DNA of 64,000 nt, taken from Streptomyces griseoaurantiacus (GTDB lineage: Bacteria; Actinomycetota; Actinomycetes; Streptomycetales; Streptomycetaceae). The position numbers and the translations under genes are program-made. The notes under the pieces were generated by a model. The model was not told the DNA's origin, made no database searches, and saw only the letters and a list, made by a program, of their open reading frames with translations. Within the stretch, counting starts at the first letter, position 1, and each line of letters opens with the position of its first letter. The stretch spans positions 87,932-151,931 of the forward strand of contig BNBP01000007.1 in assembly GCA_014656015.1 (NCBI GenBank). The letters run 5' to 3'. This document shows, one piece after another, positions 44,215 through 53,163 of the stretch.

Positions 44215-44994
44215 GTGAAAACGCTGATCGTCCATGCCCACCCCGAGCCGAAGTCGCTCAACGGCTCACTGAAGGACCTCGCCGTGTCCACCCTCGAGGC
44301 CGCCGGTCACGAGGTGCGGGTGAGCGACCTGTACGCGATGAACTGGAAGGCGGTGGTGGACGCCGCGGACTACGGCCCCGAGGTCTCGGACCGGCTCCTG
44401 GTCGCCCGGGACTCGGGCCGGGCCTTCGAGGCCGGGACGCTCACCCAGGACGTCCGCGCCGAGCAGGAGAAGCTCCTGTGGGCCGACACGGTCATCTTCC
44501 AGTTCCCGCTGTGGTGGTACTCGATGCCCGCGATCCTCAAGGGCTGGGTCGACCGCGTCTTCACCTACCGCTTCGCGTACGGCGTCGGGGAGCACAGTGA
44601 CACCAGGTACGGGGAGCGCTACGGGGAAGGCACGCTGGCGGGCAGGAAGGCCCTGCTGTCGGTGACCGTCGGCGGCCCGGAGGCGCACTACGCCGCACGC
44701 GGGATCAACGGACCCATCGACGACCTGCTGTTCCCGATCCATCACGGCATCCTCTACTACCCGGGCATCGAGCCACTGCCGCCGTTCGTGCTGCACGGCA
44801 CCGACCGGATGACCGACGAGGAGTACGCGGACGCCGCCAAGGCGTGGGAGCGGCGGCTGCTCACCCTGGAGTCGACCGAACCGATCCCGTTCCGCCCGCA
44901 GAACTTCGGCGACTACGAGATCCCGTCGCTGCAGCTGAAGGAAGGGTTGGAACCCGCGGGCCGCACCGGATTCGGGCTGCATGTGCGCGGCTGA
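44215..44994 (+). CDS. NAD(P)H:quinone oxidoreductase-like flavodoxin-fold protein
   Basis: 259 residues from GTG 44215 with GGAGGAG 5 nt ahead. The start KTLIVHAHPEPKSLNGSLKDL is the FMN/FAD phosphate loop of the NQO1/MdaB family, and FQFPLWWYSMPAILKGWVDRV is the isoalloxazine-binding motif, followed by GGPEAHY and PIHHGILYYPGI. It reduces quinones or related electrophiles by two electrons and is probably controlled by the divergent MmyB-type regulator. Confidence 0.92.
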   Translation: MKTLIVHAHPEPKSLNGSLKDLAVSTLEAAGHEVRVSDLYAMNWKAVVDAADYGPEVSDRLLVARDSGRAFEAGTLTQDVRAEQEKLLWADTVIFQFPLWWYSMPAILKGWVDRVFTYRFAYGVGEHSDTRYGERYGEGTLAGRKALLSVTVGGPEAHYAARGINGPIDDLLFPIHHGILYYPGIEPLPPFVLHGTDRMTDEEYADAAKAWERRLLTLESTEPIPFRPQNFGDYEIPSLQLKEGLEPAGRTGFGLHVRG

Positions 44995-45132
44995 CCGGAA
45001 CCTCCCCCGACCCGCGGGCAGTCGGACGTCCCGGGCGGGGGCCGGGGCGTCCCGCCGTTCCCCCGGCGGAGTCCCGGCCGTCTTCACCGTCCCTCCGGCC
45101 GTCCTGTCACACCCCACCGGTACCGTTGGATC

Positions 45133-47406
45133 ATGTCCTCGCAGCCCCCCGCGGCCCCCGGTGAGCGGCGGCTCGCCGTCCTTGAAGGCGTCCTGGAGCG
45201 GATCACGTACGCCAACGAGGAGAACGGCTACACGGTCGCCCGCGTCGACACCGGCAGAGGCGCCGGCGACCTGCTGACCGTCGTCGGCGCGCTGCTCGGT
45301 GCCCAGGTGGGGGAGTCCCTGCGGATGGAGGGGCGCTGGGGCTCGCACCCGCAGTACGGCAAGCAGTTCCTCGTGGAGAACTACACGACCGTCCTGCCCG
45401 CCACCGTCCAGGGCATCCGGCGCTATCTGGGTTCCGGACTGGTCAAGGGCATCGGACCGGTCTTCGCCGACCGGATCACCCAGCACTTCGGCATCGACAC
45501 CCTGACGATCATCGAGGAGGAGCCCAAGCGGCTCATCGAGGTGCCGGGGCTCGGCCCCAAGCGGACGAAGAAGATCGCCGACGCCTGGGAGGAGCAGAAG
45601 GCGATCAAGGAGGTCATGCTCTTCCTGCAGACCGTGGAGGTGTCCACCTCCATCGCCGTGCGCATCTACAAGAAGTACGGCGACGCCTCCATCTCCGTGG
45701 TGAAGAACCAGCCCTACCGGCTCGCCGCCGACGTGTGGGGCATCGGCTTCCTCACCGCCGACAAGATCGCCCAGTCCGTCGGCATCCCGCACGACAGCCC
45801 GGAGCGGGTGAAGGCCGGACTGCAGTACGCCCTCTCGCAGGCCACCGACCAGGGGCACTGCTACCTCCCCGAGGAACGGCTGATCGCCGACGCGGTGAAG
45901 CTGCTCCAGGTGGACACCGGACTCGTCATCGAGTGCCTCGGCGAACTGGCCGCCGAGCCGGAGGACCCGGACGGCGACCCCGGCGTCGTCCGCGAGAAGG
46001 TCCCGGGACCCGACGGCCAAGACGCCACCGCCGTCTACCTCGTGCCGTTCCACCGCGCCGAACTCTCCCTCGCCGGGCAGACCCTGCGGCTGATGCGCGC
46101 CGAGGAGGACCGGATGCCCGGCTTCGCGGACGTCGCCTGGGACAAGGCGCTCGGCTGGCTGAGAGCGCGCACGGGGGTCGAACTCGCGCCCGAGCAGGAG
46201 GCCGCCGTCAAGCTCGCGCTGACGCGGAAGGTCGCCGTGCTCACCGGCGGACCCGGCTGCGGCAAGTCCTTCACCGTCCGCTCGATCGTGGAGCTGGCGC
46301 GCGCCAAGAAGGCGAAGGTCGTGCTCGCCGCGCCCACCGGACGGGCCGCCAAGCGGCTCGCCGAGCTGACCGGCGCCGAGGCGTCCACCGTGCACCGGCT
46401 GCTGGAGCTCAAGCCCGGCGGTGACGCGGCCTACGACCGGGAGCGCCCGCTCGACGCCGACCTGGTCGTCGTCGACGAGGCGTCGATGCTGGACCTGCTG
46501 CTCGCCAACAAGCTGGTCAAGGCCGTGCCCCCGGGCGCCCACCTGCTCTTCGTCGGGGACGTCGACCAGCTTCCCAGCGTGGGCGCCGGGGAGGTGCTCA
46601 GGGACCTGCTGGCCGAGGGCGGCCCGGTCTCCGCCGTGCGGCTCACCCGGGTCTTCCGCCAGGCCCAGCAGTCCGGCGTCGTCACCAACGCGCACCGCAT
46701 CAACGCCGGACAGCACCCCGTCACGGACGGCATGAAGGACTTCTTCCTCTTCGTCGAGGACGACACCGAGGAGACCGGGCGGCTCACCGTCGACGTCGCC
46801 GCCCGCCGCATCCCGGCGAAGTTCGGCCTCGACCCCCGGCGGGACGTGCAGGTGCTCGCGCCCATGCACCGGGGCCCGGCCGGCGCGGGCACGCTCAACG
46901 GGCTGCTCCAGCAGGCCGTCACCCCGGGGCGCCCCGACGTGCCCGAGAAGCGGTTCGGCGGCCGGGTGTTCCGCGTCGGCGACAAGGTCACCCAGATCCG
47001 CAACAACTACGACAAGGGCGAGAACGGCGTCTTCAACGGCACCGTCGGCGTGGTCACCTCCCTCGACCCGGTCGAGCAGCGTCTGACGGTGCTCACCGAC
47101 GAGGACGAGGAGGTGCCCTACGACTTCGACGAGCTGGACGAGCTGGCGCACGCCTACGCCGTGACCATCCACCGCTCCCAGGGCAGCGAGTACCCGGCGG
47201 TCGTCATCCCGGTGACCACCGGCGCCTGGATGATGCTCCAGCGCAACCTGCTCTACACGGCGGTCACCCGGGCCAAGCGGCTCGTCGTCCTCGTCGGCTC
47301 CCGCAAGGCGATCGGCCAGGCGGTGCGCACGGTCTCGGCGGGCCGCCGGTGCACCGCGCTGGACTTCCGCCTCGCCGGTTCCCGCCTCCCGGGTGGCACG
47401 GGGTGA
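45133..47406 (+). CDS. recD2: RecD2-type ATP-dependent DNA helicase
   Basis: 757 residues. The N-terminal region has the RecD2-specific OB fold and tandem helix-hairpin-helix elements (LVKGIGPVFADRI, EVPGLGPKRTKKI). The SF1B helicase core begins near 345: Walker A GGPGCGKSFTVRSI (near 376), LVVVDEASMLD, FVGDVDQLPSVGAGEVL, LTRVFRQAQ and the final AVTIHRSQGSEYPAV and AVTRAKRLVVLVG. RecD2 unwinds 5'-3' outside RecBCD and protects the genome. A 137-nt gap separates it from the flavoprotein. Confidence 0.93.
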   Translation: MSSQPPAAPGERRLAVLEGVLERITYANEENGYTVARVDTGRGAGDLLTVVGALLGAQVGESLRMEGRWGSHPQYGKQFLVENYTTVLPATVQGIRRYLGSGLVKGIGPVFADRITQHFGIDTLTIIEEEPKRLIEVPGLGPKRTKKIADAWEEQKAIKEVMLFLQTVEVSTSIAVRIYKKYGDASISVVKNQPYRLAADVWGIGFLTADKIAQSVGIPHDSPERVKAGLQYALSQATDQGHCYLPEERLIADAVKLLQVDTGLVIECLGELAAEPEDPDGDPGVVREKVPGPDGQDATAVYLVPFHRAELSLAGQTLRLMRAEEDRMPGFADVAWDKALGWLRARTGVELAPEQEAAVKLALTRKVAVLTGGPGCGKSFTVRSIVELARAKKAKVVLAAPTGRAAKRLAELTGAEASTVHRLLELKPGGDAAYDRERPLDADLVVVDEASMLDLLLANKLVKAVPPGAHLLFVGDVDQLPSVGAGEVLRDLLAEGGPVSAVRLTRVFRQAQQSGVVTNAHRINAGQHPVTDGMKDFFLFVEDDTEETGRLTVDVAARRIPAKFGLDPRRDVQVLAPMHRGPAGAGTLNGLLQQAVTPGRPDVPEKRFGGRVFRVGDKVTQIRNNYDKGENGVFNGTVGVVTSLDPVEQRLTVLTDEDEEVPYDFDELDELAHAYAVTIHRSQGSEYPAVVIPVTTGAWMMLQRNLLYTAVTRAKRLVVLVGSRKAIGQAVRTVSAGRRCTALDFRLAGSRLPGGTG

Positions 47407-47530
47407 CGCGGCCCTGAGACGGCCTAGGGACGTCACGGAGGCCCTCCGGGCACATCGTCCTCACAAATGATCGATCAAATGAGTCACGAAGGTCACAGAG
47501 CACTTCCGCAACCGAAGCGAAGGGGGCAGG

Positions 47531-47617
47531 ATGAGCAGGTTGGCGGCACTCAGTGCCGTCGATGAGCCCAACGGCCGACCCCGAGTGCACGCTTCTGCGC
47601 CGAATGGGGGATGGTAG
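47531..47617 (+). CDS. Possible short leader peptide upstream of citrate synthase
   Basis: A 28-codon frame (MSRLAALSAVDEPNGRPRVH and so on to a TAG at 47617) begins right after GGGGGCAGG, in the leader of the citrate synthase gene. It might be a regulatory upstream ORF; equally it may be chance. No repeated residues suggesting attenuation are seen. Confidence 0.25.
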   Translation: MSRLAALSAVDEPNGRPRVHASAPNGGW

Positions 47618-47668
47618 AGACAGTCAGGGCACCTCGAAGATGAGGCACTACGTCGGGTGAGGGAAGAC

Positions 47669-48958
47669 GTGAGCGACAACTCTGTAGTACTGCGGTTCGG
47701 CGACGGCGAATACACCTACCCGGTGGTCGACAGCACCGTCGGCGACAAGGGCTTCGACATCGGCAAGCTCCGCGCCCAGACCGGGCTGGTGACCCTGGAC
47801 AGCGGTTACGGCAACACCGCCGCCTACAAATCCGCCGTCACCTATCTCGACGGCGAGCAGGGCATCCTCCGGTACCGCGGCTACCCGATCGAGCAGCTCG
47901 CCGAGCGGTCGACCTTCCTGGAGGTCGCCTACCTGCTCATCAACGGTGAGCTGCCTACCGTGGACGAGCTCTCCACGTTCAAGAACGAGATCACCCAGCA
48001 CACGCTGCTGCACGAGGACGTCAAGAACTTCTACAAGGGCTTCCCGCGCGACGCCCACCCGATGGCCATGCTGTCCTCGGTGGTCTCCGCGCTGTCCACG
48101 TTCTACCAGGACAGCCACAACCCCTTCGACGAGAAGCAGCGCGACCTCTCCACGATCCGCCTGCTCGCCAAGCTTCCGACGATCGCGGCCTACGCGTACA
48201 AGAAGTCGATCGGTCACCCGTTCGTCTACCCGCGCAACGACCTCGGCTACGTCGAGAACTTCCTGCGCATGACGTTCTCCGTACCGGCCCAGGAGTACGA
48301 CCTCGACCCGGTCGTCGTCTCCGCGCTGGACAAGCTGCTCATCCTGCACGCGGACCACGAGCAGAACTGCTCCACCTCCACCGTGCGTCTGGTCGGCTCC
48401 TCGCAGGCGAACATGTTCGCCTCGATCTCCGCCGGCATCTCCGCCCTGTGGGGCCCGCTGCACGGCGGCGCCAACCAGTCCGTCCTGGAGATGCTCACGG
48501 GCATCCAGGAGTCCGGCGGCGACGTCGACACCTTCATCCGCAAGGTGAAGAACAAGGAGGACGGCGTCCGCCTGATGGGCTTCGGCCACCGGGTCTACAA
48601 GAACTTCGACCCGCGCGCCAAGATCATCAAGGCCGCCGCGCACGACGTGCTCTCCGCGCTCGGCAAGTCCGACGAGCTGCTGGACATCGCGCTCAAGCTG
48701 GAGGAGCACGCGCTCTCCGACGACTACTTCACCGAGCGCAAGCTGTACCCGAACGTCGACTTCTACACCGGTCTCATCTACCGGGCGATGGGCTTCCCGA
48801 CCGAGATGTTCACGGTCCTGTTCGCCCTCGGCCGGCTCCCGGGCTGGATCGCCCAGTGGACCGAGATGATCAAGGAGCCCGGCTCCCGCATCGGCCGCCC
48901 GCGCCAGATCTACACGGGCGTCGTCGAGCGCGACTTCGTTCCGGTCGAGGAGCGCTGA
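47669..48958 (+). CDS. citA: Citrate synthase
   Basis: 429 residues, a hexameric-type bacterial citrate synthase. Active-site histidines are in WGPLHGGANQSVLEML and LMGFGHRVYKNFDPRA, and the catalytic Asp in NVDFYTGLIYRAMG; CoA-binding RLPGWIAQWTEM and IGRPRQIYTG follow. It condenses acetyl-CoA and oxaloacetate in the TCA cycle. GTG 47669 gives the N-terminus SDNSVVLRFGDGEYTYPV known from Streptomyces homologues and has GAGGGAAG ahead; an in-frame GTG at 47657 is less well placed. Confidence 0.95.
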   Translation: MSDNSVVLRFGDGEYTYPVVDSTVGDKGFDIGKLRAQTGLVTLDSGYGNTAAYKSAVTYLDGEQGILRYRGYPIEQLAERSTFLEVAYLLINGELPTVDELSTFKNEITQHTLLHEDVKNFYKGFPRDAHPMAMLSSVVSALSTFYQDSHNPFDEKQRDLSTIRLLAKLPTIAAYAYKKSIGHPFVYPRNDLGYVENFLRMTFSVPAQEYDLDPVVVSALDKLLILHADHEQNCSTSTVRLVGSSQANMFASISAGISALWGPLHGGANQSVLEMLTGIQESGGDVDTFIRKVKNKEDGVRLMGFGHRVYKNFDPRAKIIKAAAHDVLSALGKSDELLDIALKLEEHALSDDYFTERKLYPNVDFYTGLIYRAMGFPTEMFTVLFALGRLPGWIAQWTEMIKEPGSRIGRPRQIYTGVVERDFVPVEER

Positions 48959-48963
48959 TCTCC

Positions 48964-48999
48964 GGTTCCCCGCGCCCTCGTACGGGGGCGCGGGGAACC
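48964..48999. terminator. Citrate synthase terminator hairpin
   Basis: GGTTCCCCGCGCCC (48964-48977) and GGGCGCGGGGAACC (48986-48999) form a perfect 14-bp stem with an 8-nt loop, 6 nt after the citrate synthase stop. Confidence 0.85.
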
Positions 49000-49033
49000 G
49001 CGCGCGGCCTTTCGCGCGCACGCGGACAAGACA

Positions 49034-49086
49034 GAAGGCGCCCTGGTGCACCGGTCCCCCCACGGGCCGGCGACCAGGGCGCCTTC
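49034..49086. terminator. Second hairpin downstream of citrate synthase
   Basis: GAAGGCGCCCTGGT (49034-49047) pairs perfectly with ACCAGGGCGCCTTC (49073-49086); a further inner pairing (CCGGTCC with GGGCCGG) extends it. Tandem with the first hairpin it makes a robust stop. Confidence 0.7.
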
Positions 49087-49688
49087 CCGTGTCCCGGTAC
49101 GGATTCCCCCCACGGGATCCGGCCGGGCGCCTTGAGGACAGCGCCTGAATCGCTGTGAGCACAACGAGCAGAACCCGCCGTGCCACTGTGTCCGCGGCTC
49201 GCGCCGCGTGTTGTTCATCGCCTGCCGGGACGCGCACGCGCGGGAGGGCCGCTCAAAGCTCCCCGGTGTACGTGCCCCGGCAACGCTTCCTCCGGCCCTC
49301 GACCGGCCACGGGCCCGTCTCGAGCAGAAGGCACCTCTTTCCGGGAACGTCCCCCAAGACATCCCCAGATGTCAGTCGCGCCCCCCAAGACGCTTCTGAC
49401 ATCGCCAACTTAGACCCACGAACCCCTTCGATGGTTACATCCGCATCACTGTGATCTGCGTCTCTTGCATATCCCCCGAAGGTGCGCAAGTGCCTCGATA
49501 TGGCGATCGAGGCCCAGCGTAAGGAAGATGCGCGAGCCTTGTGAAGAGCTTATGTGAGGCGCGCTCCGGACTCTAGGGGGTCTCTTACCCCGTCATCAGA
49601 AGAATGCTCATCGTAATAATCACTGAGTGCGGGGTGAGGTCCGAGGTCACGGGCGTGGCGGCGGTGGCGCGGGGCCGAGGGCCCCGGC

Positions 49689-52052
49689 TCAGGAGAAGGA
49701 GCGCAGCCGGAGGCTGTTGGTCACCACGAACACCGAGGAGAAGGCCATCGCCGCCCCCGCGATCATCGGGTTCAGCAGCCCGGCCGCCGCCAGCGGCAGC
49801 GCCGCCACGTTGTAGCCGAAGGCCCAGACCAGGTTGCCCTTGATCGTGGCGAGCGTCCGCCGGGACAGCCGGATGGCGTCCGCCGCCGCCCGCAGATCGC
49901 CGCGGACCAGGGTGAGGTCGCCGGCCTCGATCGCGGCGTCCGTGCCGGTGCCCATGGCCAGCCCCAGATCGGCGGTGGCCAGCGCCGCCGCGTCGTTGAC
50001 GCCGTCACCGACCATGGCGACCGTGCGGCCCTCCGCCCGCAGCCGCCGGACCTCGGCGACCTTGTCCTCGGGGAGCACCTCGGCGATCACCTCGTCGATG
50101 CCGACGGTCCGTGCCACGGCCTCGGCCACGGCCCGGTTGTCCCCGGTGAGCAGCACCGGGGTCAGGCCCAGCGCGCGCAGCCGCCGGACGGCCTCGGCGC
50201 TGGTCTCCTTGACCGCGTCGGCCACCGCCAGCACACCCGCCGGCCTGCCGTCGAGGGCGACCACCACGGCCGTGCGGCCCTCGGCCTCCGCCGCCGCGCG
50301 CGCTCGTGCCAGGTCCTCCGGCAGCGCGGCCGCCGGCTCGGCGAGACGGCCCACCGCCACCTCGCGGCCCGCCACCCGGCCGCGCACCCCGCGCCCGGGA
50401 ACGTTCTCGAAGTGCTCGACCGGCGGCAGGGCGCCCTCGTCCTCCCGCGCGCCGGCGGCGTGCGCCGTGCGGAGGCGTTCCCGGGCGCCCGCGGCGATCG
50501 CGCGCGCCACCGGATGCTCCGACGCGTCCTCCAGGGCGCCCGCGAGCCGCAGCAGCTCCCGCTCGTCCGTTCCTCCGCCCGTTGCTCCGGGCGTTCCTCC
50601 GGACACGTACACGTCCTGGAGGGTCATCCGTCCGGTGGTCACGGTGCCGGTCTTGTCCAGGACGACGGTGTCCACGCGGCGGGTGGACTCCAGCACCTCG
50701 GGGCCCTTGATCAGGATGCCGAGCTGGGCGCCCCGGCCGGTGCCCACCATCAGCGCGGTCGGCGTGGCCAGGCCCAGCGCGCAGGGGCAGGCGATGATCA
50801 GCACGGCGACGGCCGCGGTGAACGCGGCCACCGTGTCGCCGGTGACGCCGAGCCAGACGCCGAAGGTGCCGGCCGCGAGCAGCAGCACCACGGGCACGAA
50901 CACCGCGGAGACCCGGTCGGCCAGCCGCTGGACCTCGGCCTTGCCGTTCTGAGCCTCCTCCACCAGCCGCGCCATCCGCGCGAGCTGGGTGTCCGCGCCG
51001 ACCCGGGTGGCCTCGACCACGAGCCGCCCCCCGGCGTTCACGGTGGCACCGGTGACCGAGTCGCCCACCGTCACGTCCACAGGCACCGACTCGCCGGTCA
51101 GCAGGGCGGCGTCGACGGCGGAGGAGCCCTCCACCACGGTCCCGTCGGTGGCGATCTTCTCGCCCGGCCGTACGAGGAACCGGTCGCCGACGCCGAGCGC
51201 GTCCACCGGTATCCGCACCTCACGGCCGTCCCGCAGCACGGCCACGTCCTTGGCGCCGAGTTCGAGCAGGGCGCGCAGGGCGGCGCCGGCCCGCCGCTTG
51301 GAACGGGCCTCCAGATAGCGGCCGAGCAGGATGAGGGTGATCACTCCGGCGGCGACCTCCAGGTAGATCGTCGAGGCCCCGTCCGTGCGGGAGACCGTCC
51401 ACTCGAAGCCGTGCCGCATGCCGGGCATCCCGGCGTCGCCCCAGAACAGCGCCCACAGCGACCAGCCGAAGGCGGCGAGCGTGCCCAGGGAGACCAGGGT
51501 GTCCATGGTGGCCGCGCCGTGCCGGACGTTGGTGTAGGCGGCCCGGTGGAAGGGCAGTCCGCCCCAGACGACGACGGGCGCGGCGAGCGTCAGCGAGAGC
51601 CACTGCCAATTGTCGAACTGCAGCGCGGGAACCATGGCGAGCAGGACGACGGGCAGGGAGAGCAGCGCGGAGGTGAGCAGCCGCTGCCGCAGGGAGCCGA
51701 GCGCGTCGCCGGGGCCGTCCGGTTCCGTCCTTGCGCCGGGTTCCGGGGCCGCCCCGGGGCGGGGCAGCGGCTCCGGTGGCGGCGGGAGCTTCTCCTCAGC
51801 CGTGTACCCCGTCTTCACCACCGTCGCGATCAGGTCGTCGACGGCGACCTCGGGCGGGTACGCCACCTTGGCCTTCTCGGTCGCGTAGTTGACCGTGGCG
51901 GTGACGCCCTCCATGCGGTTGAGCTTCTTCTCGACGCGGGCCGCGCAGGAGGCGCAGGTCATCCCGCCGATGAGCAGCTCGACCTCGGCGCGGGACGCCT
52001 CGTCCGGCGCCGGGGTGCCCGTGGCGGGTCCGGTGGTCGTGGTGCTGGTCAT
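49689..52052 (-). CDS. copA: Copper-translocating P-type ATPase
   Basis: 787 residues. One N-terminal heavy-metal domain with [12 protein letters not shown] (near 30), eight predicted helices, the TGES actuator loop, the ion-binding CPC in [17 protein letters not shown], the phosphorylated DKTGTVTTG and the hinge [16 protein letters not shown]. These are diagnostic of P1B-1 Cu(I) exporters. It follows the copper-chaperone gene by 20 nt, and the pair lies downstream of a CsoR-type operator. Confidence 0.94.
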   Translation of the reverse strand: MTSTTTTGPATGTPAPDEASRAEVELLIGGMTCASCAARVEKKLNRMEGVTATVNYATEKAKVAYPPEVAVDDLIATVVKTGYTAEEKLPPPPEPLPRPGAAPEPGARTEPDGPGDALGSLRQRLLTSALLSLPVVLLAMVPALQFDNWQWLSLTLAAPVVVWGGLPFHRAAYTNVRHGAATMDTLVSLGTLAAFGWSLWALFWGDAGMPGMRHGFEWTVSRTDGASTIYLEVAAGVITLILLGRYLEARSKRRAGAALRALLELGAKDVAVLRDGREVRIPVDALGVGDRFLVRPGEKIATDGTVVEGSSAVDAALLTGESVPVDVTVGDSVTGATVNAGGRLVVEATRVGADTQLARMARLVEEAQNGKAEVQRLADRVSAVFVPVVLLLAAGTFGVWLGVTGDTVAAFTAAVAVLIIACPCALGLATPTALMVGTGRGAQLGILIKGPEVLESTRRVDTVVLDKTGTVTTGRMTLQDVYVSGGTPGATGGGTDERELLRLAGALEDASEHPVARAIAAGARERLRTAHAAGAREDEGALPPVEHFENVPGRGVRGRVAGREVAVGRLAEPAAALPEDLARARAAAEAEGRTAVVVALDGRPAGVLAVADAVKETSAEAVRRLRALGLTPVLLTGDNRAVAEAVARTVGIDEVIAEVLPEDKVAEVRRLRAEGRTVAMVGDGVNDAAALATADLGLAMGTGTDAAIEAGDLTLVRGDLRAAADAIRLSRRTLATIKGNLVWAFGYNVAALPLAAAGLLNPMIAGAAMAFSSVFVVTNSLRLRSFS

Positions 52053-52072
52053 GGGGTACCGGCTTCCGTCGT

Positions 52073-52312
52073 TCAGAGGGTGCCGACGAGCTCGAATCCG
52101 GCCTCGTCCACCGCGGCGCGGACGGCGGCCTCCTCGAGCGGGGCGGCGGAGACGACGGTGACCTCGCCGGTGGAGGCGACGGCCTTGACCGAGCTGACCC
52201 CGTCCAGTTCCGAGATCTCGCTGCCGACGGCACCTTCGCAGTGCCCGCAGCTCATGCCGCTCACCTTGTAGACGGTGGTGACGCCGTCACGGGTGTCGCC
52301 GGTGGAAGTCAT
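52073..52312 (-). CDS. copZ: Copper chaperone-like heavy-metal-associated protein
   Basis: 79 residues: one HMA domain with the metal motif [11 protein letters not shown] at about 19-29, a ferredoxin-like fold ([19 protein letters not shown]) and the terminal FELVGTL. It would deliver Cu(I) to the ATPase encoded next. It is the first gene after the CsoR-type operator, 54 nt downstream of it. Confidence 0.92.
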   Translation of the reverse strand: MTSTGDTRDGVTTVYKVSGMSCGHCEGAVGSEISELDGVSSVKAVASTGEVTVVSAAPLEEAAVRAAVDEAGFELVGTL

Positions 52313-52366
52313 GGGGTGCTCCTCGTCGCTGTACTCGGTACGTATGGGGTCTACGGTACGCAGAAT

Positions 52367-52383
52367 ATACCCCTAGGGGGTAT
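52367..52383. promoter_or_regulatory. CsoR-type copper operator
   Basis: ATACCCCTAGGGGGTAT is a near-perfect palindrome matching the CsoR box (ATACCC, spacer, GGGTAT). It is 55 bp before the copZ-like start and would repress copZ-copA until Cu(I) is bound. No csoR gene is in the window, so the repressor is encoded elsewhere. Confidence 0.85.
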
Positions 52384-52462
52384 GAAGCCAAGCTCCCGCC
52401 GCACCGGTACGGGCCGACCGGTACCCCGGGCGGTTCCCGAGGTACTGGTCGGCCCGCGTGCC

Positions 52463-52663
52463 CTACTGGTTCCGCCGCCCCCGGTTGCCCGGGCGGGCCG
52501 CGACCCACGCGCGGACGGTCTCCGCGTACCAGTACGGCTTCCCGCCCTCCACATGGTCGGGCGGCGGCAGCAACCCGTGCTTGCGGTAGGAGCGCACGGT
52601 GTCCGGCTGCACCTTGATGTGCGCGGCGATCTCCTTGTACGACCAGAGGCGGTTCTCGGTCAT
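52463..52663 (-). CDS. Small MerR-like winged-HTH protein
   Basis: 66 residues, one DNA-binding domain and no effector domain. LWSYKEIAAHIKVQPDTVRS is the HTH and YRKHGLLPPPDHVEGGKPYW the wing. The size and shape recall BldC-type and excisionase-type proteins. GGGGAGG precedes the ATG. It lies upstream of the copper operon on the same strand and beside a MITE-like element; its target is unknown. Confidence 0.8.
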   Translation of the reverse strand: MTENRLWSYKEIAAHIKVQPDTVRSYRKHGLLPPPDHVEGGKPYWYAETVRAWVAARPGNRGRRNQ

Positions 52664-52743
52664 CGGTGCACCTCCCCGCGAGCGCCCGGCGGCGGCCCGG
52701 ACGGGCCGGCGGGGGAGCCGGGCGCTGCGCTCGGCGATCACTA

Positions 52744-52918
52744 GGGCCTGTCTGCCAATTCCCGTCTGCCGGGCGACGCCATGCACGCACTCTCGTCGCG
52801 CCGGCTCCTGCCCCACGTACAACCAGTACGAGGGGCAGGAGCCGGCACGCCGACAGCACGCACCTGACGCCGCCCGGCCCGCCCTCCGGGCGGACGACGG
52901 GAATTGGCAGACAGGCCC
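52744..52918. mobile_element. MITE-like non-coding element with 23-bp terminal inverted repeats
   Basis: The 175-bp element begins GGGCCTGTCTGCCAATTC and ends with its exact reverse complement; the terminal repeats (52744-52766 and 52896-52918) match over 23 bp. The centre is a long hairpin (52800-52846): 15-bp perfect arms, one A-A mismatch, then CGTAC/GTACG around the loop AACCA. It has no coding capacity for a transposase. The left flank CTAG and sibling ends at 32839 and 36971 suggest insertion at CTAG/TAG sites. Similar sequences are, as I recall, dispersed in Streptomyces. Confidence 0.7.
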
Positions 52919-53066
52919 CAGCCTGTGCGGGGTGAACGACACAGGGTGACGACGGGCAAGGCGCTGTCACCGTGCTGGGACGAACGGATCGCGCACCGGT
53001 GACGGACGTGACGGAATCGACGCATTCGGCCCGCGCGATCCCGCGTGACCCGACACGTCGTCCGAA

Positions 53067-53111
53067 TGTCCGGACAAAGGATTGACAGGGCTCCCGCGCC
53101 GCGGCTAGACC
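53067..53111 (+). promoter_or_regulatory. iolB promoter with TGTCCGGACA palindrome
   Basis: TTGACA (53082-53087) and TAGACC (53106-53111), spacer 18 (or 17 with CTAGAC), give a HrdB-type promoter 52 bp before iolB. A perfect 10-bp palindrome TGTCCGGACA (53067-53076) touches the -35, as a GntR- or IolR-type operator might. Confidence 0.55.
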
Positions 53112-53163
53112 TGTGTGCAGCCGGGGGCGAGGGGGCCGCCGGGGCGAACCGCTGCGAGGACCC

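Larger units (their letters stand above)
48959..49688. other. Large gap between citrate synthase and the copper ATPase
   Basis: 730 bp. The first 130 bp hold two strong hairpins. From about 49380 to 49640 the composition is clearly lower in GC than the surroundings, with few coding features. A 78-codon minus-strand frame at 49253-49489 lacks a ribosome site and homology I recognise. I see no supported gene here. Confidence 0.6.
52664..53163. other. Gap holding a MITE-like element and the iolB promoter
   Basis: 500 bp with no supported gene. 52744-52918 is the MITE-like repeat and 53067-53111 the iolB promoter with a palindrome. Confidence 0.6.

Noticed and set aside
49253..49489. 78-codon minus-strand frame in the citrate synthase-copper ATPase gap
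   Set aside because: No ribosome binding site, no recognisable domain, and it lies across a region with terminators and lower GC.
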